A DNA stretch of 64,000 nt from Pogonophryne albipinna (GCA_028583405.1 CM053244.1:1-64000), one strand, 5' to 3'; shown: positions 49,512 to 62,027, counted from the stretch's first letter. Notes: generated from the sequence alone by a model not told the origin. Numbers and translations are program-made.

Positions 49512-50205
49512 TCTGACAGGGGGGGAGCAACAAAGATTTACCACCTTAACCTCCTGAAAGCATGGAGGGAGGTGGCGTCTGTTTCTCTGGCCACCACAGT
49601 GATTGAGAGAGATGAGTTGGGACCGGAGGTCATTAAAAGCAACAAATTAGCCCCGGTCTGTTGTGCAGGCATGAAAACGGGTCAGGGGTGAAAAAGGTGA
49701 GAAGGATATTATCCCTCTAGGGGGGTCCGGGGGCATGCTCCCCCGGAAGCACATTTTTGAATATTCCATATTTTAAAGCATCAATAGGATGCATTTTGAG
49801 TATATGAGGCACAATGTGGTAAGGGCTTAATGCAAATGGCTTAATGCATATGCAGATGGTGGACATGCTGTAACTTAACTTGTCTACTCTTCCATCATGA
49901 CTGACAGCCAATACAATGTTATGTAATTCAGATTTTAATACATTTTATTGGCAAAGATAGCCTAAAACACACAAGACAGTGGTTTCCAGCATTATCAAAA
50001 CATTAAACACTTTTCAAGGGATAGTGATATATTATTTTAAATCTGTTAAGGTCAACATAGAAAAGGAACACAATCAATCTTGTTTTGTACAAAATACTGA
50101 ATGAAAGGGAGAGGAAAGGGATGTCCTTGTGATACTGTAGTTAAAGCTGAAACACTCCCTCCTGAGACTTAAGGACACAGTTCGTAATACTCTCAGAACC
50201 AGATC
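49512..50205. other. Intergenic stretch with a hAT-repeat fragment
   Basis: Positions about 49710-49800 (CTCTAGGGGGGTCCGGGGGC, then AAAGCATCAATAGGATGCAT) are a fragment of the repeat shared by 12850-13400, 17761-18935 and 62927-63991. The rest is the AT-rich 3' flank of the hAT-derived gene. Confidence 0.55.
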
Positions 50206-53200
50206 TCATTTTTTCTTCTTTGCCTGGACCACCAGTGTCTCCATGGCCCGCTTTCGCTGTTTTGCCACATGTCTCAGCCTTGCCCTTTTCTCTTCTTCAG
50301 CAGTCTGTTTCTTGGCCTGCTGAGCACTGCCAGATGCTTGGGAGCCATACTTGCTCTGTTGCTGCTGCTTTTCTTTCTGATTCATCTTCTGCTGGCGTTT
50401 GTATGTGGCTGCTGCAGAGTTGATGTTCTTGCATAGTGTTCTGTCCACCTCCCCGAACTTCACATCCTCCATTCTGAAGAGCTGCACGGCTGTCTTCCCC
50501 CTGGACTGCAGGGTGTACTTGACCGTCTGGATTGCATTAAATGTTGGTACATTCATGTTGCCACTCCTTTGGTCAATTATTTCATTCATCAAACTAAAAG
50601 AAGACTCAACCCTTGGTCCGTGAAAGATGGAGAGGCAACATTTAACCATCGCACTCAGGGAGGGGTACTTATCTGGCTTGTCAAAGACATGACCCCACCA
50701 CTCAACCATGCTCTCTCCCTCCTTGAAACTGGGGATGGTCAGGTCAACATTGAACCGCACAAGTTCTCTCTGGATGTCCTGGTCTGCTGGCAAGAGGTGC
50801 CGCAGCATACCACTCAGCCTGCCAAGAAATGCATGAGAATTTGAAATCAGTTTAAGGACATGAGGTAACAAAAATCGTTAAATCCCAAAGTACCTGGTAA
50901 TATGGCAAAAAAAACTTTGAATGTTATTCTTACCTCTTAAGCTGGATGGTTGCCTGTGAGTGGCCTCTCAGAAGAGGGTCCAGAGCAGACAGGGCTGTAA
51001 GAGTCAGACTGGCCAAGGGGAGCTTCTTCTGGAGGTACACTGCAGTGGTGATGTAGGCTTTCCTGACGTCTGCTAGGAATGGCACCAACAGCTGACACAA
51101 AACACCAAAAACTGACCATTATTTTAAGTCTCAAAAACAATTGAGAAAAAAGGTCATGCAGGTGATGCAGGGTACTTACAGCATGATTGGGATTCTGGCT
51201 CCTGAACGTGTCAGCCTCCTGTCCCACATAGACCTCCTTGGAGGGCAGCAGCATATGATCCTCCAGGACCATCTCCCTCAGAGCCCTGGGAGACAGCTGT
51301 GTAAGGGAAGTAATTAATGGGAGTAATACCTTAAGTGCCTTTCAAAAGACCCCAGGTTGCTTAAAAAAAAAGGAAACACTCAACTGATAGCACAGACAAC
51401 AGAAAAGTAAAAATAGGGATAAAATCAATCTACTAATGTAGGCAGAGTGGGTGTGAGGAGGAGTTAATTACCTGAGTAATGTATTCGGCCTTCACGAAGC
51501 AAGCCATGAAGGCCAGGAACAGCTCAAGCTGCCGATCATGAAGTTTGTGAACCAATGTCTGGCTACCCTGTGTATGTAAAACAAATTCTTATGAAATTGA
51601 TTGATTGCCAACATTGGATGTGCATGCACGTGCAGTCAAGTTGCAGTAATTCCAAGCACAACTAACACCCACCTGGAAAACCATGACATACTCCTTGAGA
51701 ATAGCCAGCAAACCCATGAAGATGCTGAGCCGTAAGACTGTTGTCGTCTCCTCATGCCACAGCTTCTGACATACCCTCTTTTTTCTCTCACGGCCTTGTG
51801 GAGTCATGCCTGTGAAACACAATACATATTCCTCCTCATTAGTAACTTCAAAACAAGTATAAGTGCTAATTATTATAAGGGATTGGAACATCAAGTCTCA
51901 TCACCTTTCCTGTTGAGTTCCTCCTGAACCACCTTGATACGGGCTCTTCCCGCCTGGTTGACGTGGTACTTGGTGTACATCAGTTCCAAAGGCTCCCTAT
52001 ACAGCTCCTTATCTGCAGTGGAGAGGAAGCCATAATAGAGGACTCTGTACGCGGGCATCATGGCATGGGTTGCCATGCTGGCATCGTATGCAGAGAGCCA
52101 GCGATGACGAACAAAGCCCCTCTGTGGGCTGGAGGCGGGAAGATTTAGAATCATAGCTATCTCCTTGTGGTACATCACCTGACAAAAGACAGAAAAAGAT
52201 TTTGAAAGAGACGCATACATAGACATTCTACACATTCCATAGTTTTACCACAGTACAGTACAGTAGGGCCAGCAGCCGTGGTCTAGACTAGAGCTGCATT
52301 TTGTTTACCTGGTCTGGACTCCACTGATGGTCAACCTGGAGATCACTGAACAGCTTCTCCAAGTAGCTGTCAAAGGGCTCTGAGAACTTCTTTGCCGCAT
52401 TGTGTATATGATGACAGGAGTCCCCATCAACATCGAGCAGGTTGGGACAGTATTGGTGCATCCTGATCTCGAGGCCGGTCTTGCTGCCCCTCATCACAGC
52501 ACACAAGTCCATCAGCATACTCACAAGGTTATTCCACGGGATGTTGTTTTTCTCAAAGAACTCACAGAGCACCTTCTCTAAAGAAGCAGCATTCAACTTC
52601 ATGATCTCCAAGGACCCCAAATGCTCCACTATCACCTTCCTCAAGTCTGCATGATAGTAGCAAACGAGCATGGAGAGGATCTTCAACATAAAAAGGTTTA
52701 TTAGCCATGCAACATTTTACAGGGCATACATTGAATCAAAAACAGAAGGACTTTGATGGCAATAGCTTAATATGAGACCAACCTTTTTGTTGTTGTTGGA
52801 GGTACTCTCGTCTAAATTTAACGAAAAGGGAAATATCTTCATGTAGGAAAAGGTCCTCTCAGAGTAGGTCCGCCCTACACAAAGTCGGACAGATTTGTCA
52901 CATCACATGCATAATCTAATTCGGTACAATATAAATCATACAACAGGTAATTCTGGCAACATAGCAGTATATATAGCAACATGGTAGTTTAAGGAACATG
53001 TTTTATGTGCGCGTTCACTAAAATGGAAGGTAAGAAAGAAAATGTAAATACCTAGACCATGGATCATCTTGTATGAAGCTGTCGTCCGCGACAGCTTCAT
53101 TCCCTGCAAAGCTGGTTTATCCAAGGAAAGGGTCTGGGCAAGCTCAACAATTACAGGAGCCATAGAAAACGGGATGGAATGCTCCGCCAAGGTTCCAAGG

Positions 53201-54101
53201 ACCATTGCCTAGAACACAAATTATGTCATTAATGTAAAGCTAGTGTATTCCATGTTTAGGTGATGATGCTGTCAGTGACCGGAGCTGATTGTGAATAATA
53301 ATAATAATAATAAATGATTATTATTATTATTGTTATAATAAAAATAACAATCTCAAAGTGCTAGTGTACTCTGTCTATGCTGCCTCTGCTGACTAACAGG
53401 CCTACACCACCTACTTCTTAGACCTATTCATATCTTAGACTGCACTGTAACTTTGATCCATGTACTTTTTTTTTTTAATGTTTAATTGACTGCACTGTAA
53501 CTTTTATCCATGTATTTTTTCTTTTAATGTTTATTTTATTAGCTTTTCTTTTTAATGACTGATTTTAAATGCCATTTTCTTAATGTCTTTCATTTTTTGT
53601 AAAGCACTTTGAATTGCCTTGTGTTGAAAAGTGCTATATAAATAAACTTGCCTTGCCTTGCCTTACCTCTGCATTTGCTATGCGGTTTATAACTGGTACG
53701 GGCATCTTTCCCTGGCACTGCTGCCTGATTGTTTCTGACCCCTGGTTGGCTTGACTCTGGCTTGCTGGATTCACCCTGGCTGATGCTGGAAGGAAGCTGC
53801 TGGCAACACTATGAGTGGAAGCTATCATCTGCACCTTCTTCTTGTGAACTTCCGTCTGGCAGTGAGCCTGCAGAGCATGGCTGCCTTTGTTAGCATAATT
53901 GATCTCTTTGTGAAAGAGTATGCATCTGGCGAATCCCTGCCTGTTGATTTTGATGAATACATCTCCTAGATGAAAGGACACCTCTTGCTCTTTTACTGAG
54001 ACCTTGCCTTCCAGTTTTAGCCACGACCAGTTCCAGCTGCATTTCAATCCAGCATCCAGCTGTTTAACAATGGCTGAATCCTTCTCCCCTAACACACTCA
54101 T
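50206..54101 (-). CDS. hAT transposase-derived gene, ten in-frame exons
   Basis: Exons on the minus strand: 54226-53667, 53208-53052, 52874-52783, 52680-52309, 52178-51905, 51809-51673, 51567-51472, 51296-51180, 51091-50934, 50818-50206. All introns start GT and end AG, and every junction keeps phase. From the first ATG (54101, MSVLGEKDSA) the protein has 816 residues. The same frame is open upstream to the acceptor at 54226, so a 5' exon may exist. The N-terminus has a zinc-finger-like block (ARCILFHKEINYANKGSH then HCQTEVHKK), with Phe where a second Cys is expected. Transposase core marks: LDEST (about residue 218), MLMDLCAVMRG (about 286), DSCHHIHNAAKKF and RHRWLS (about 379). The hATC dimerisation block is YPSLSAMVKCCLSIFHGPRV with SSFSLMNEIIDQRSGNM (about 665-705). 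The C-terminus is a Gln/Lys-rich basic tail. Ten exons without a stop suggest a host-type exapted gene or a very well-preserved element. The exact ortholog is not recognised. Confidence 0.82.
53430..53661 (+). mobile_element. L2-type LINE 3' UTR in the first coding intron
   Basis: Same 3' UTR as 35200-35397, including TTGTAAAGCACTTTGAATTG, GTGCTATATAAATAAACTTG and a (CCTTG)3 tail. It is opposite in strand to the hAT-derived gene. Its tail abuts the exon's splice donor (minus strand GAG|GTAAGGCAAGG). A partial internal duplication of GACTGCACTGTAACTTT occurs at about 53441 and 53491. Confidence 0.85.
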
Positions 54102-54700
54102 TCTGCAAAAAATAATGTTTGTATTAGTGTTAGCACTAACTTCTAGTTTAGCCTTATTGATAGAACGGTGGACCACTTTACCCTTCAGCCTTGTCAGTCC
54201 CCTCACCTCAAAATCAACAACACGTCCTGGAAAAACGAGTTGTAGAGATTTTAGAAAATAGCACTAACATTAACCAGTTTTTCTTTTTTGTGATTTACCG
54301 TAAGCTATACAAGCTAGCATCTAGTAACTTTACGAACGATATCTAGCTAATGTTAGGCTAACGTTAACGGTAGCGTTAGCTAATCATTTTCCACCGGAGC
54401 TTTATTGCTAGCTGTCTAACGTTGCGTTCTCTCCTGCTGTGTTCAATGACTCAATTCATCAAGCTGTAGCTAACGTTAGCTAAGCCTATGTCAACAGAGC
54501 TACTGGGTAACTTAGATATACCAGAAAATATTAAAATGATTGAAACCATCACTCACCAAATTCAGTCAGGTAAATCGCCGAGGCCAGGCGTGCTTTCAGC
54601 TTCTGATGGTGGTTTGGATCCCGCTCTGGTCAGCACGAGCGAAGGTCAGGTCCCTTTTTGGCACGCGCACCTGTTCGCAGTTCACTTAATCTCTGGGGCT

Positions 54701-54836
54701 GGTTCCGAGGCCGTAGCGGTGCGCACCGTGGAGGACGGGACCCAATCACTGCCGCTGAGAGAGTCTCTCGGCTGCGGTGATTGGGTCTCGTCTTCCACTC
54801 GTCACCCAACGGTGCGTGCCGTTGCGGCCTCTGAAC
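54701..54836. repeat. GC-rich foldback upstream of the hAT-derived gene
   Basis: Arms of about 55 bp: GGGACCCAATCACTGCCGC faces GCGGTGATTGGGTCTC, and outside these GTAGCGGTGCGCACCG faces CGGTGCGTGCCGTTGC. The loop is TGAGAGAGTCTCTCG, itself partly palindromic. It is followed by 23 consecutive C at 54844-54866. Confidence 0.75.
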
Positions 54837-54843
54837 ATACCTA

Positions 54844-54866
54844 CCCCCCCCCCCCCCCCCCCCCCC
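54844..54866. repeat. Poly-C homopolymer
   Basis: Twenty-three consecutive C residues between the foldback and the Gypsy relic. Confidence 0.9.
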
Positions 54867-54949
54867 TTAAATATTTTCTCATCGAATCTACACGATTCAC
54901 GTAGGTCACCTATTTTGGTTTCCAAACGGCGAATATCGCCGAAAGGTGA

Positions 54950-55760
54950 GTGATTCTCATGCCTGGTTGTGGCGACAATCTCTCACCGGGCCAGAGAGCA
55001 GACGTTGCTTCGTTGCAAAGGCAGTTTGCCAACGTGTTCTCTCCGCTGCCAGGGCGCACCTCTGTCATACACCACCGCATAGAAACGCCCCCGGGCGTGG
55101 CCATTCGTTCACGGCCCTATCGGCTGCCTGAACACAAGAGGAAAATTGTTCAGGCGGAGCTTCAGGCTATGCTAGAGATGGGAGTGATAGAAGAGTCCAC
55201 CAGTGACTGGTGTTGCCCCGTCGTGCTGGTACGTAAGTCTGACGGGTCAATCCGGTTCTGTGTGGACTACCGCAGGGTGAACGAGGTGTCCAAATTCGAT
55301 GCTTATCCAATGCCCCGGGTCGACGAACTCCTGGATCGACTAGGCACTGCTCGCTTTTACACGACGCTGGATTTAACCAAGGGCTATTGGCAGATTCCCC
55401 TTTCTCCAGAGTCTAAGGAAAAAACGGCCTTCTCCACTCCGTATGGTTTATACCAATTCATCACACTTCCTTTCGGGTTGTTCGGAGCTCCAGCCCCCTT
55501 CCAGCGGCTCATGGACCGGGTGCTGCGTCCCCACTCTGCATATGCTGCTGCTTACTTGGATGATGTCATCATTCACAGTGAGACATGGGAGCAGCATATG
55601 CAGCAGGTGGGGGCAGTACTCGAGTCCCTGAGGCAGGCGGGGCTCACGGCCAACCCGAAGAAGTGTGCGGTTGGACGGAGGGAGGTACGGTATCTGGGGT
55701 ATCACTTGGGCGGCGGGCAGGTGCGGCCACAGGTAGAGAAAACAACCGCCATTTCAGGGG
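54950..55760 (+). pseudogene. Ty3/Gypsy reverse transcriptase fragment
   Basis: An open frame over about 265 codons covers the RT entry and core of a fish Gypsy polyprotein. Seen in order: spacer with HHRIETPPGVAI, RSRPYRLPEHKRKIVQAEL, VVLVRKSDGSIRFCVDYRRV, the catalytic TTLDLTKGYWQIPL, the Gypsy fingers-palm block PFGLFGAPAPFQRLMD and the YLDD catalytic motif (AAYLDDVIIHS). The thumb NPKKCAVGRREVRYLGYHL follows. After VEKTTAIS the sequence leaves the family, and the 3' LTR follows within about 60 bp. RNase H, integrase and everything upstream (gag, protease) are missing. The RT catalytic aspartates are retained, but the copy cannot be autonomous. Confidence 0.88.
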
Positions 55761-55819
55761 AGAGAGAGAGTCAGCTTGCGGCCGGCTGGGATCCCGGCCT
55801 GAGTCGGGCGGTGGGGGTA

Positions 55820-56120
55820 TGTGGCAGCGGGGTGTAGTTAGGGCGCCGGCTGCTGGAGTGAAGGGAGTGGCTCGGCCGGAGGCCAGACAGCTGATCGGAA
55901 TCAGGTAATCAGTGCTGGAATAAAAGCATGTCGTAACCTGGTTCTGGTCTGTTTTGCAGTAGGCAGGATCCTGGATGGTCGCCAAAGGACCTGTGAAGGT
56001 TCCCACACGGGCAACGTTTGAGACCCGTGTATACTTTGTTTGGAGCTAATAAACGCCTATGATCAACCAACCTGCTCTTTCCGTCCCTATTTGAACCCTG
56101 TGTGAGCGGAGAGGCTCACA
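55820..56120 (+). mobile_element. Gypsy 3' LTR
   Basis: A 301-bp unit starts TGTGGCAGCGGGGTGTAG and ends GAGAGGCTCACA (TG...CA), preceded by a purine-rich GGGCGGTGGGGGTA. AATAAA lies at 56048-56053. No 5' LTR partner is present in the window. Confidence 0.7.
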
Positions 56121-57160
56121 TTCTCCTTAACTGAACATCTGTATCACTCACAGATTGACTACAATCATGCTAGATTTAGTGTAACTATTTAATGAAGGAT
56201 CCTTTTTATGATTTCAATCCTCTGAACCCTGGTCCAGAGCAGGTTAGTTCTTCATCATAAAATGCCATGTTGATCTGTCCAGGTTAAAACCTTCATACTG
56301 TGAAAAGCTCTGGCATTAGAGTCAACATTCCTCTCCTATACTCAGTGCTCTGGCTCCGTGGTACACTGAGTGCAAGTCCTGTGTTTGTTTGACCTCCCTG
56401 ACCTCCATATATGGACTTCTGAGGACTATGTATATTCAAGTATTCGTCAAAAATAGAATTTTCTGTGAAAAATATGTTTCTCTCAAACTTAATTTCAATC
56501 AAAAGTAAATCGTCCTAAGTCAATTCTACTGTAACATGTACAAGTAACATTACTTAATAATACACTCACATACATGTATTCTCCACCTAAACCAAGTTGC
56601 ATATTACGGTTCTCTGGTAATTAATTTTTGTGAAAAACATGTGTATCTGTGTAAGTGATGAATAAACAGGCAGGAAGTAACTGGCTTCATCAGGTCCCAA
56701 CCAATGGCTGCACTGCACCCTTTTCACTCAATTACTAAAGATTAAAATGGACTCAGACCGTCTGGGATACCTTTTGATTGATTTCTATTTGAATATTTAT
56801 TTGGAATTTTTGTATTTATTCTAATCCATATTGAAGAATAAAAAACATAAAGGAAAAATGTACATCATTTCCTCATGGCTGCTAGTTCTCAGTTTAAAAA
56901 TCAGAACCTGAAAGAAAAGTCATGAGTAGTAGTCTGTAGCCATGTAAAAAGTTAGCTAACAGCTAACATGTTCTTCATATCAACTTTATAAGGTGATAAC
57001 TTATTTCAGAGTTCCATTCAGAGTTTGTTGAGCTGCCAGCAAGTGGCCTAAAAAAGCTGATGTAACTGATTCCCACATGTCAGAAAAAATTATGTGAAAA
57101 GCATTTCCAATTGGTGAACAGTGGGATTTTTGCATCGAACACCAATGTTGATCTGTTTTG
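56121..57160. other. AT-rich noncoding stretch
   Basis: Nothing recognisable is seen on either strand. Confidence 0.5.
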
Positions 57161-57324
57161 GGCGGCTGTGGATCAGTGGATAGTGTGCTGGACTTCAAAT
57201 CAGGGGATAGCAAGTTTGAGTCCCACTGCAGTCAGCATGTCGTTGTGTCCCTGGGCAAGACACTTCACCCCAAATTGCTCCTGAATGTATGTAAGTCGCT
57301 TTGGATAAAAGCGTCTAATGTAAT
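57161..57324 (+). mobile_element. V-SINE type retroposon
   Basis: A tRNA-like head with an A-box-like TGGATCAGTGGATAGTGTG and a B-box-like AAGTTTGAGTCCC (about 57210) is followed by the conserved V-domain GTTGTGTCCCTGGGCAAGAC and ACTTCACCC. The LINE-derived tail GTAAGTCGCTTTGGATAAAA ends in a TAATG repeat. Order and length fit V-SINEs of fish. Confidence 0.82.
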
Positions 57325-58455
57325 GTTTTGCCCCTGAAAACACTGCCCGTGCTGAGCTGAAGCCTCTCTGATACTCTGCTGTCAGCTGGTGTGTAGCAGA
57401 GGTCAGGTGCAGGGTAGATGTTATGGTTGGCAGGAGTGAAAGTGACACAAGGCCCTCAAAACAATAGAATAAAACTGTGTATGTGTTAGTGTATGTACAT
57501 GTATATGTGTGTATGTAAGTGTGTGGGTCTGTGTGTGTGTCGGCAGTGACAGTCACAAAGAGCCTACGTCAACCCACTGCAGTCAATTAGAGGCTGGGAG
57601 CCCCGGGCGACACTCCCTGACTTCAGTTCTCATCTGCACCTCCGCTCCTTCCTCATCCCTCCAACTCAAACCTTTCTTCCTTTGGTTCTTTCATTTCTCT
57701 GCTGAGCACAGTGACAGTGCCGGAGTCAGGGACTTTTATCCAAAGCGTCACCTGTCACTGCCTTCCAATTGCTTTCTGTTGTTCTCCCAGAATGAGGAGG
57801 GAAGGAGTAGGCGGGGGGACGGGTGTAAAGAAGAAGGTAAGGTGGAGGCTGACATGCTGGGTGATGACAAAGGACATGAAGAGGGGCACAGTGACATAAA
57901 GTAAAAGAAAATGTTATTTGAGGTTACATTTACATTTTACATTGTTGACATTCAGCTGACGCTATTCTGTTGAATGACATACAGTGAATGCAGCAGAAAA
58001 GTCAGCCATAACCCTGTGTCCTCACGACACTCTTCCCCAGGTCTCACACACTCCAAAAGTCATCATTTCTTCAGGATGCAACAAATCACAAGGTTCAAAA
58101 GGTTACCACCATGAACTGTCTCTTAACTGCAGACACGTGTAAAGGGAACTGGCAACCTCCGCTTCTAGGCACACACCAATTCTCTCTTTTATCAGCGCTT
58201 GACCCTCATATTGTTGCAGCAGGCTGTTCAAATCTTCCTATTTATGCTCTGAGGAGTGAGGATGATCTCTGAGGAGTGAGGATGATCTCTGAGGAGTGAG
58301 GATGATCACGATCATGATTTTATTCACGATCAAGTTAAACATTGCTGATCTGTAAGCCATCTTTAATGAAAGAACCAAAACATAAAACTAGTTTGATGTT
58401 AGATTTACCTAATTTCATTTTTCTATGGTATATTAAGTCAGGCAAAATGTGCAAA
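57325..58455. other. Noncoding stretch with a short minisatellite
   Basis: No gene is recognised. Three tandem units of CTCTGAGGAGTGAGGATGAT lie at 58249-58308. A minus-oriented SINE/LINE-tail remnant (TTCAGCTGACGCTATTCTG) lies near 57925-57990. Confidence 0.5.
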
Positions 58456-58461
58456 GGAAAC

Positions 58462-59318
<857 letters not shown>

Positions 59319-59563
59319 GGAAAGAGATGAATGATGGTGATTCTTTCATTCATCACTTCTGTGAATTATAATTGCTCGTCAGTTAATAATTTCAGTACCG
59401 CTAGCTGTTAGCAACCAAAGGGTATCGCACACGATTGCTGAGTAGATAGTAGACGGTTCAATCCCCAGCAGGGCAGGATATGTTTGGTTGCACAAGTGAA
59501 AAGAGAGAGCATTACTCTCAGTTGCTGTGTTGTTTTTTTAGGAAATGGACCAACATCAATATA

Positions 59564-60488
59564 CAGTTGCAAGAAAAAGTATGTGAACCCTTTGGAATTA
59601 CCTGGATTTCTGCATAAGTTGGTCATAAAATGTGTTCTGATCTTCATCTAAGTCACAACAATAGACAAACACAGTCTGCTTAAACTAATACCACACAAAC
59701 AATTATATGTTTTCATGTTTTTATTGAACACACCATGTAAACATTCACAGTGCAGGGTGGACAAAGTATGTGAACCCCTAGGCTAAAGACTTCTTCAAGA
59801 GCTAATTGGAGTCAGGAGTCAGCCAACCTGGAGTCCAATCAATGAGACGAGATTGGAGGTGTTGGTTAAAGCTGCCCTGCCCTATAACAAATACACACCA
59901 GTTTTGAATTAGCTATTCTTAAGAAGCATTGCCAGATGTGAACCATGCCTCGCACAAAAGAGCTCTCAGAAGACCTACGATTAAGAATTGTTGACTTGCA
60001 TAAAGCTGGAAAGGTTTACAAAAGTATCTCTAAAAGCCTTGATGTTCATCAGTCCACGGTAAGACAAATTGTCTATAAATGGAGAAAGTTCAGCACTGTT
60101 GCTACTCTCCCTAGGAGTGGCCGTCCTGTAAAGATGACTGCAAGAGCACAGCGCAGAATGCTCAATGAGGTGAAGAAGAATCCTAGAGTGTCAGCTAGAG
60201 ACTTAAAGAAATCTCTGGCACATGCTAACATCTCTGTTGACGAATCTACGATACGTAAAACACTGAACAAGAATGGAGTTCATGGGAGGACACCACGGAG
60301 GAAGCCACTGCTGTCCAGAACAAACATTGCTGCACGTTTGAAGTTTGCAAAAGAGCACCTGGATGTTCCACAGCACTACTGGCAACATATTCTGTGGACA
60401 GATGAAACCAAAGTTGAGTTGTTTGGAAGGAACACACAACGCTATGTGTGGAGAATCCAAAGGGTTCACATACTTTTTTTTGCAACTG
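59564..60488 (+). mobile_element. Tc1-type transposon, internally deleted
   Basis: Inverted ends CAGTTGCAAGAAAAAGTATG and CAGTTGCAAAAAAAAGTATG continue as TGAACCCTTTGGA, each next to TA (59562-59563 and 60489-60490). The length of 925 bp compares with about 1.6 kb for complete fish Tc1 elements. Confidence 0.9.
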
Positions 60489-60493
60489 TATAA
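59945..60493 (+). pseudogene. Tc1-type transposase, C-terminal half lost
   Basis: The frame starts [20 protein letters not shown] at the native ATG. The paired-type helix-turn-helix follows ([20 protein letters not shown]), with an AT-hook-like SGRPVK linker and a second HTH ([20 protein letters not shown]). The start of the DDE domain is present with the first catalytic Asp in HILWTDETKVELFG. After RYVWRIQR the frame enters the right terminal repeat and ends at residue 182, against about 340 in a complete protein. The second Asp and the Glu are therefore missing. The N-terminal DNA-binding half has no stops, so the deletion rather than point decay inactivated it. Confidence 0.9.
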
Positions 60494-60875
60494 TAACTAA
60501 GCTCTTAGAATGCCTCTGTTGCTGACAGCTTTAACATAGTCTAACACTAAAAGGAAAGATGAGACAAGTTTTTCTCCTATGAGAAAATAGAGGTAGAGAT
60601 TTGTCTCACCAATTACACCAATTAAAGCACACTGATCAAATTGCTACCTCAGGGCTTCGTCACAGTTTTCAGACGCTCAGCATATTGGATTATCATAGGT
60701 AATGCAGTGTGCATTATGCAATTATATCAAGGCTTTTGTTTTTAAGGGAGATACTTAATGGGATTTGTTAATCAAATTGAATGTGTGAATTTGGATGGAT
60801 CATATTGAAATATTATAATGTAAAACTGAATATACTTTAAACGCCTTTTAGAAAAACGTATTTGTAAAACTCTTA

Positions 60876-62027
60876 TGCGGCTTTCACACCAGCGCTTTTC
60901 CCTTTCTAGCTCCGAGCTAGAGCTTTTCTGGTTCAGCTCCGGTTTCCCTTGTCTGCCTCCGCTCTGTTCACACCGCCCAGAGCTGCCGCTGCTGCGTCAT
61001 GACGTCACCGTTTACATCGCTGATTTGCTGCCCAACGGCGTTACGGTGCTCACAACAACAACAACGGGGAACTGCGTCGGGTCGATGATCGTGTTGCTTT
61101 TAATCACACGAAGCCAGATTAAATTAAATAACGACTTCTCCAACCTTATGCTTTTCTCCAGAGTGCCGTGGTTCATTGTTTATTAATGTGTTTCTGCGGC
61201 ATTTACCGACCGCTGCAGTGTTGGCTGCTCTTCCACGGGAGTTTATTCTCCCGGTTAGCTCACACTGCAGCGGCCGCTGTAAAGTATTCACTGTCCGACT
61301 CACACAAACAGCTGATAAATATCCCCAGTTCCCCTTAAGTGAATGTGTGTCAGTCTGAATTGACGCTGTTTGGCATCACAACGCTGTTATGAAAGTTTCT
61401 CTGGTATAAAATGGGTGATGTTAGCATAGCAACCGAAGCTAAACTGACTACTTGCTATTGCTATCCTATTGTGGCATAAACCGTTTTCTACAGGCACATT
61501 TTACCGGCGTATTTTTATTATGATTCTAGTTAATAAATAGTCGGACACGACAACCTGTGCAGCCCATGTATTGATTCCATCCGATAGCTGCTATAATACA
61601 AAACAAAACGTCTGCCTCTCTCCACAATGATCAATAACAGTGAACGGATGGTCAAAGTAAGGTACAAATAAACAGAATCACACGAAGCCTGGTTAGTGTT
61701 GCCTGACTTTATAAAGTGTGTTTATAAGCACTACTGCTTATAAAGTGTGTTTATAAGCACTACTGCTTGTAGGCAGGCATGACAGTCGACCCATGTTCAG
61801 GGGAGGTGGGTTTAGTTTCCTGCCCGCCTAGACGTAAGAGAGACGTAAGCGACGCCACCTCTTAGCTCCGAAGCTCTTGCCTTTAGACCGACAATTTTTT
61901 GGAGCTGGAAGTGAACCGGATTCCGGAGCTAAGAGTCGGCGGCGCTGCGGTGTGAACAGGAAAAACCGGCTCTTTTCAGGCTCCAGCTCCGAGCCGGAGC
62001 TGAAAAAGCGTTGGTGTGAAAGGGGCA
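60876..62027. mobile_element. Harbinger-like MITE, TTA TSD
   Basis: The ends TGCGGCTTTCACACCAGCGC and, inverted, TGCCCCTTTCACACCAACGC are flanked by TTA (60873-60875 and 62028-62030), the 3-bp target typical of PIF/Harbinger. Subterminal AGCTCCGAGC repeats lie at both ends. Inside, a direct repeat of about 32 bp (TATAAAGTGTGTTTATAAGC...) lies at about 61709-61770. No transposase frame is seen. Confidence 0.7.

Noticed and set aside
54004..54261. 85-codon plus-strand frame
   Set aside because: Antisense shadow of the first coding exon of the hAT-derived gene.
54558..54640. Possible upstream coding exon of the hAT-derived gene ending in ACTGAATTTG|GTGAGT
   Set aside because: The donor and phase fit (YLTEFG joining RVVDFE), but there is no ATG before an in-frame stop, so I did not add it to the gene model.
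57509..57904. 131-codon frame
   Set aside because: Composition and lack of family resemblance suggest chance. It starts in a GT-rich stretch.
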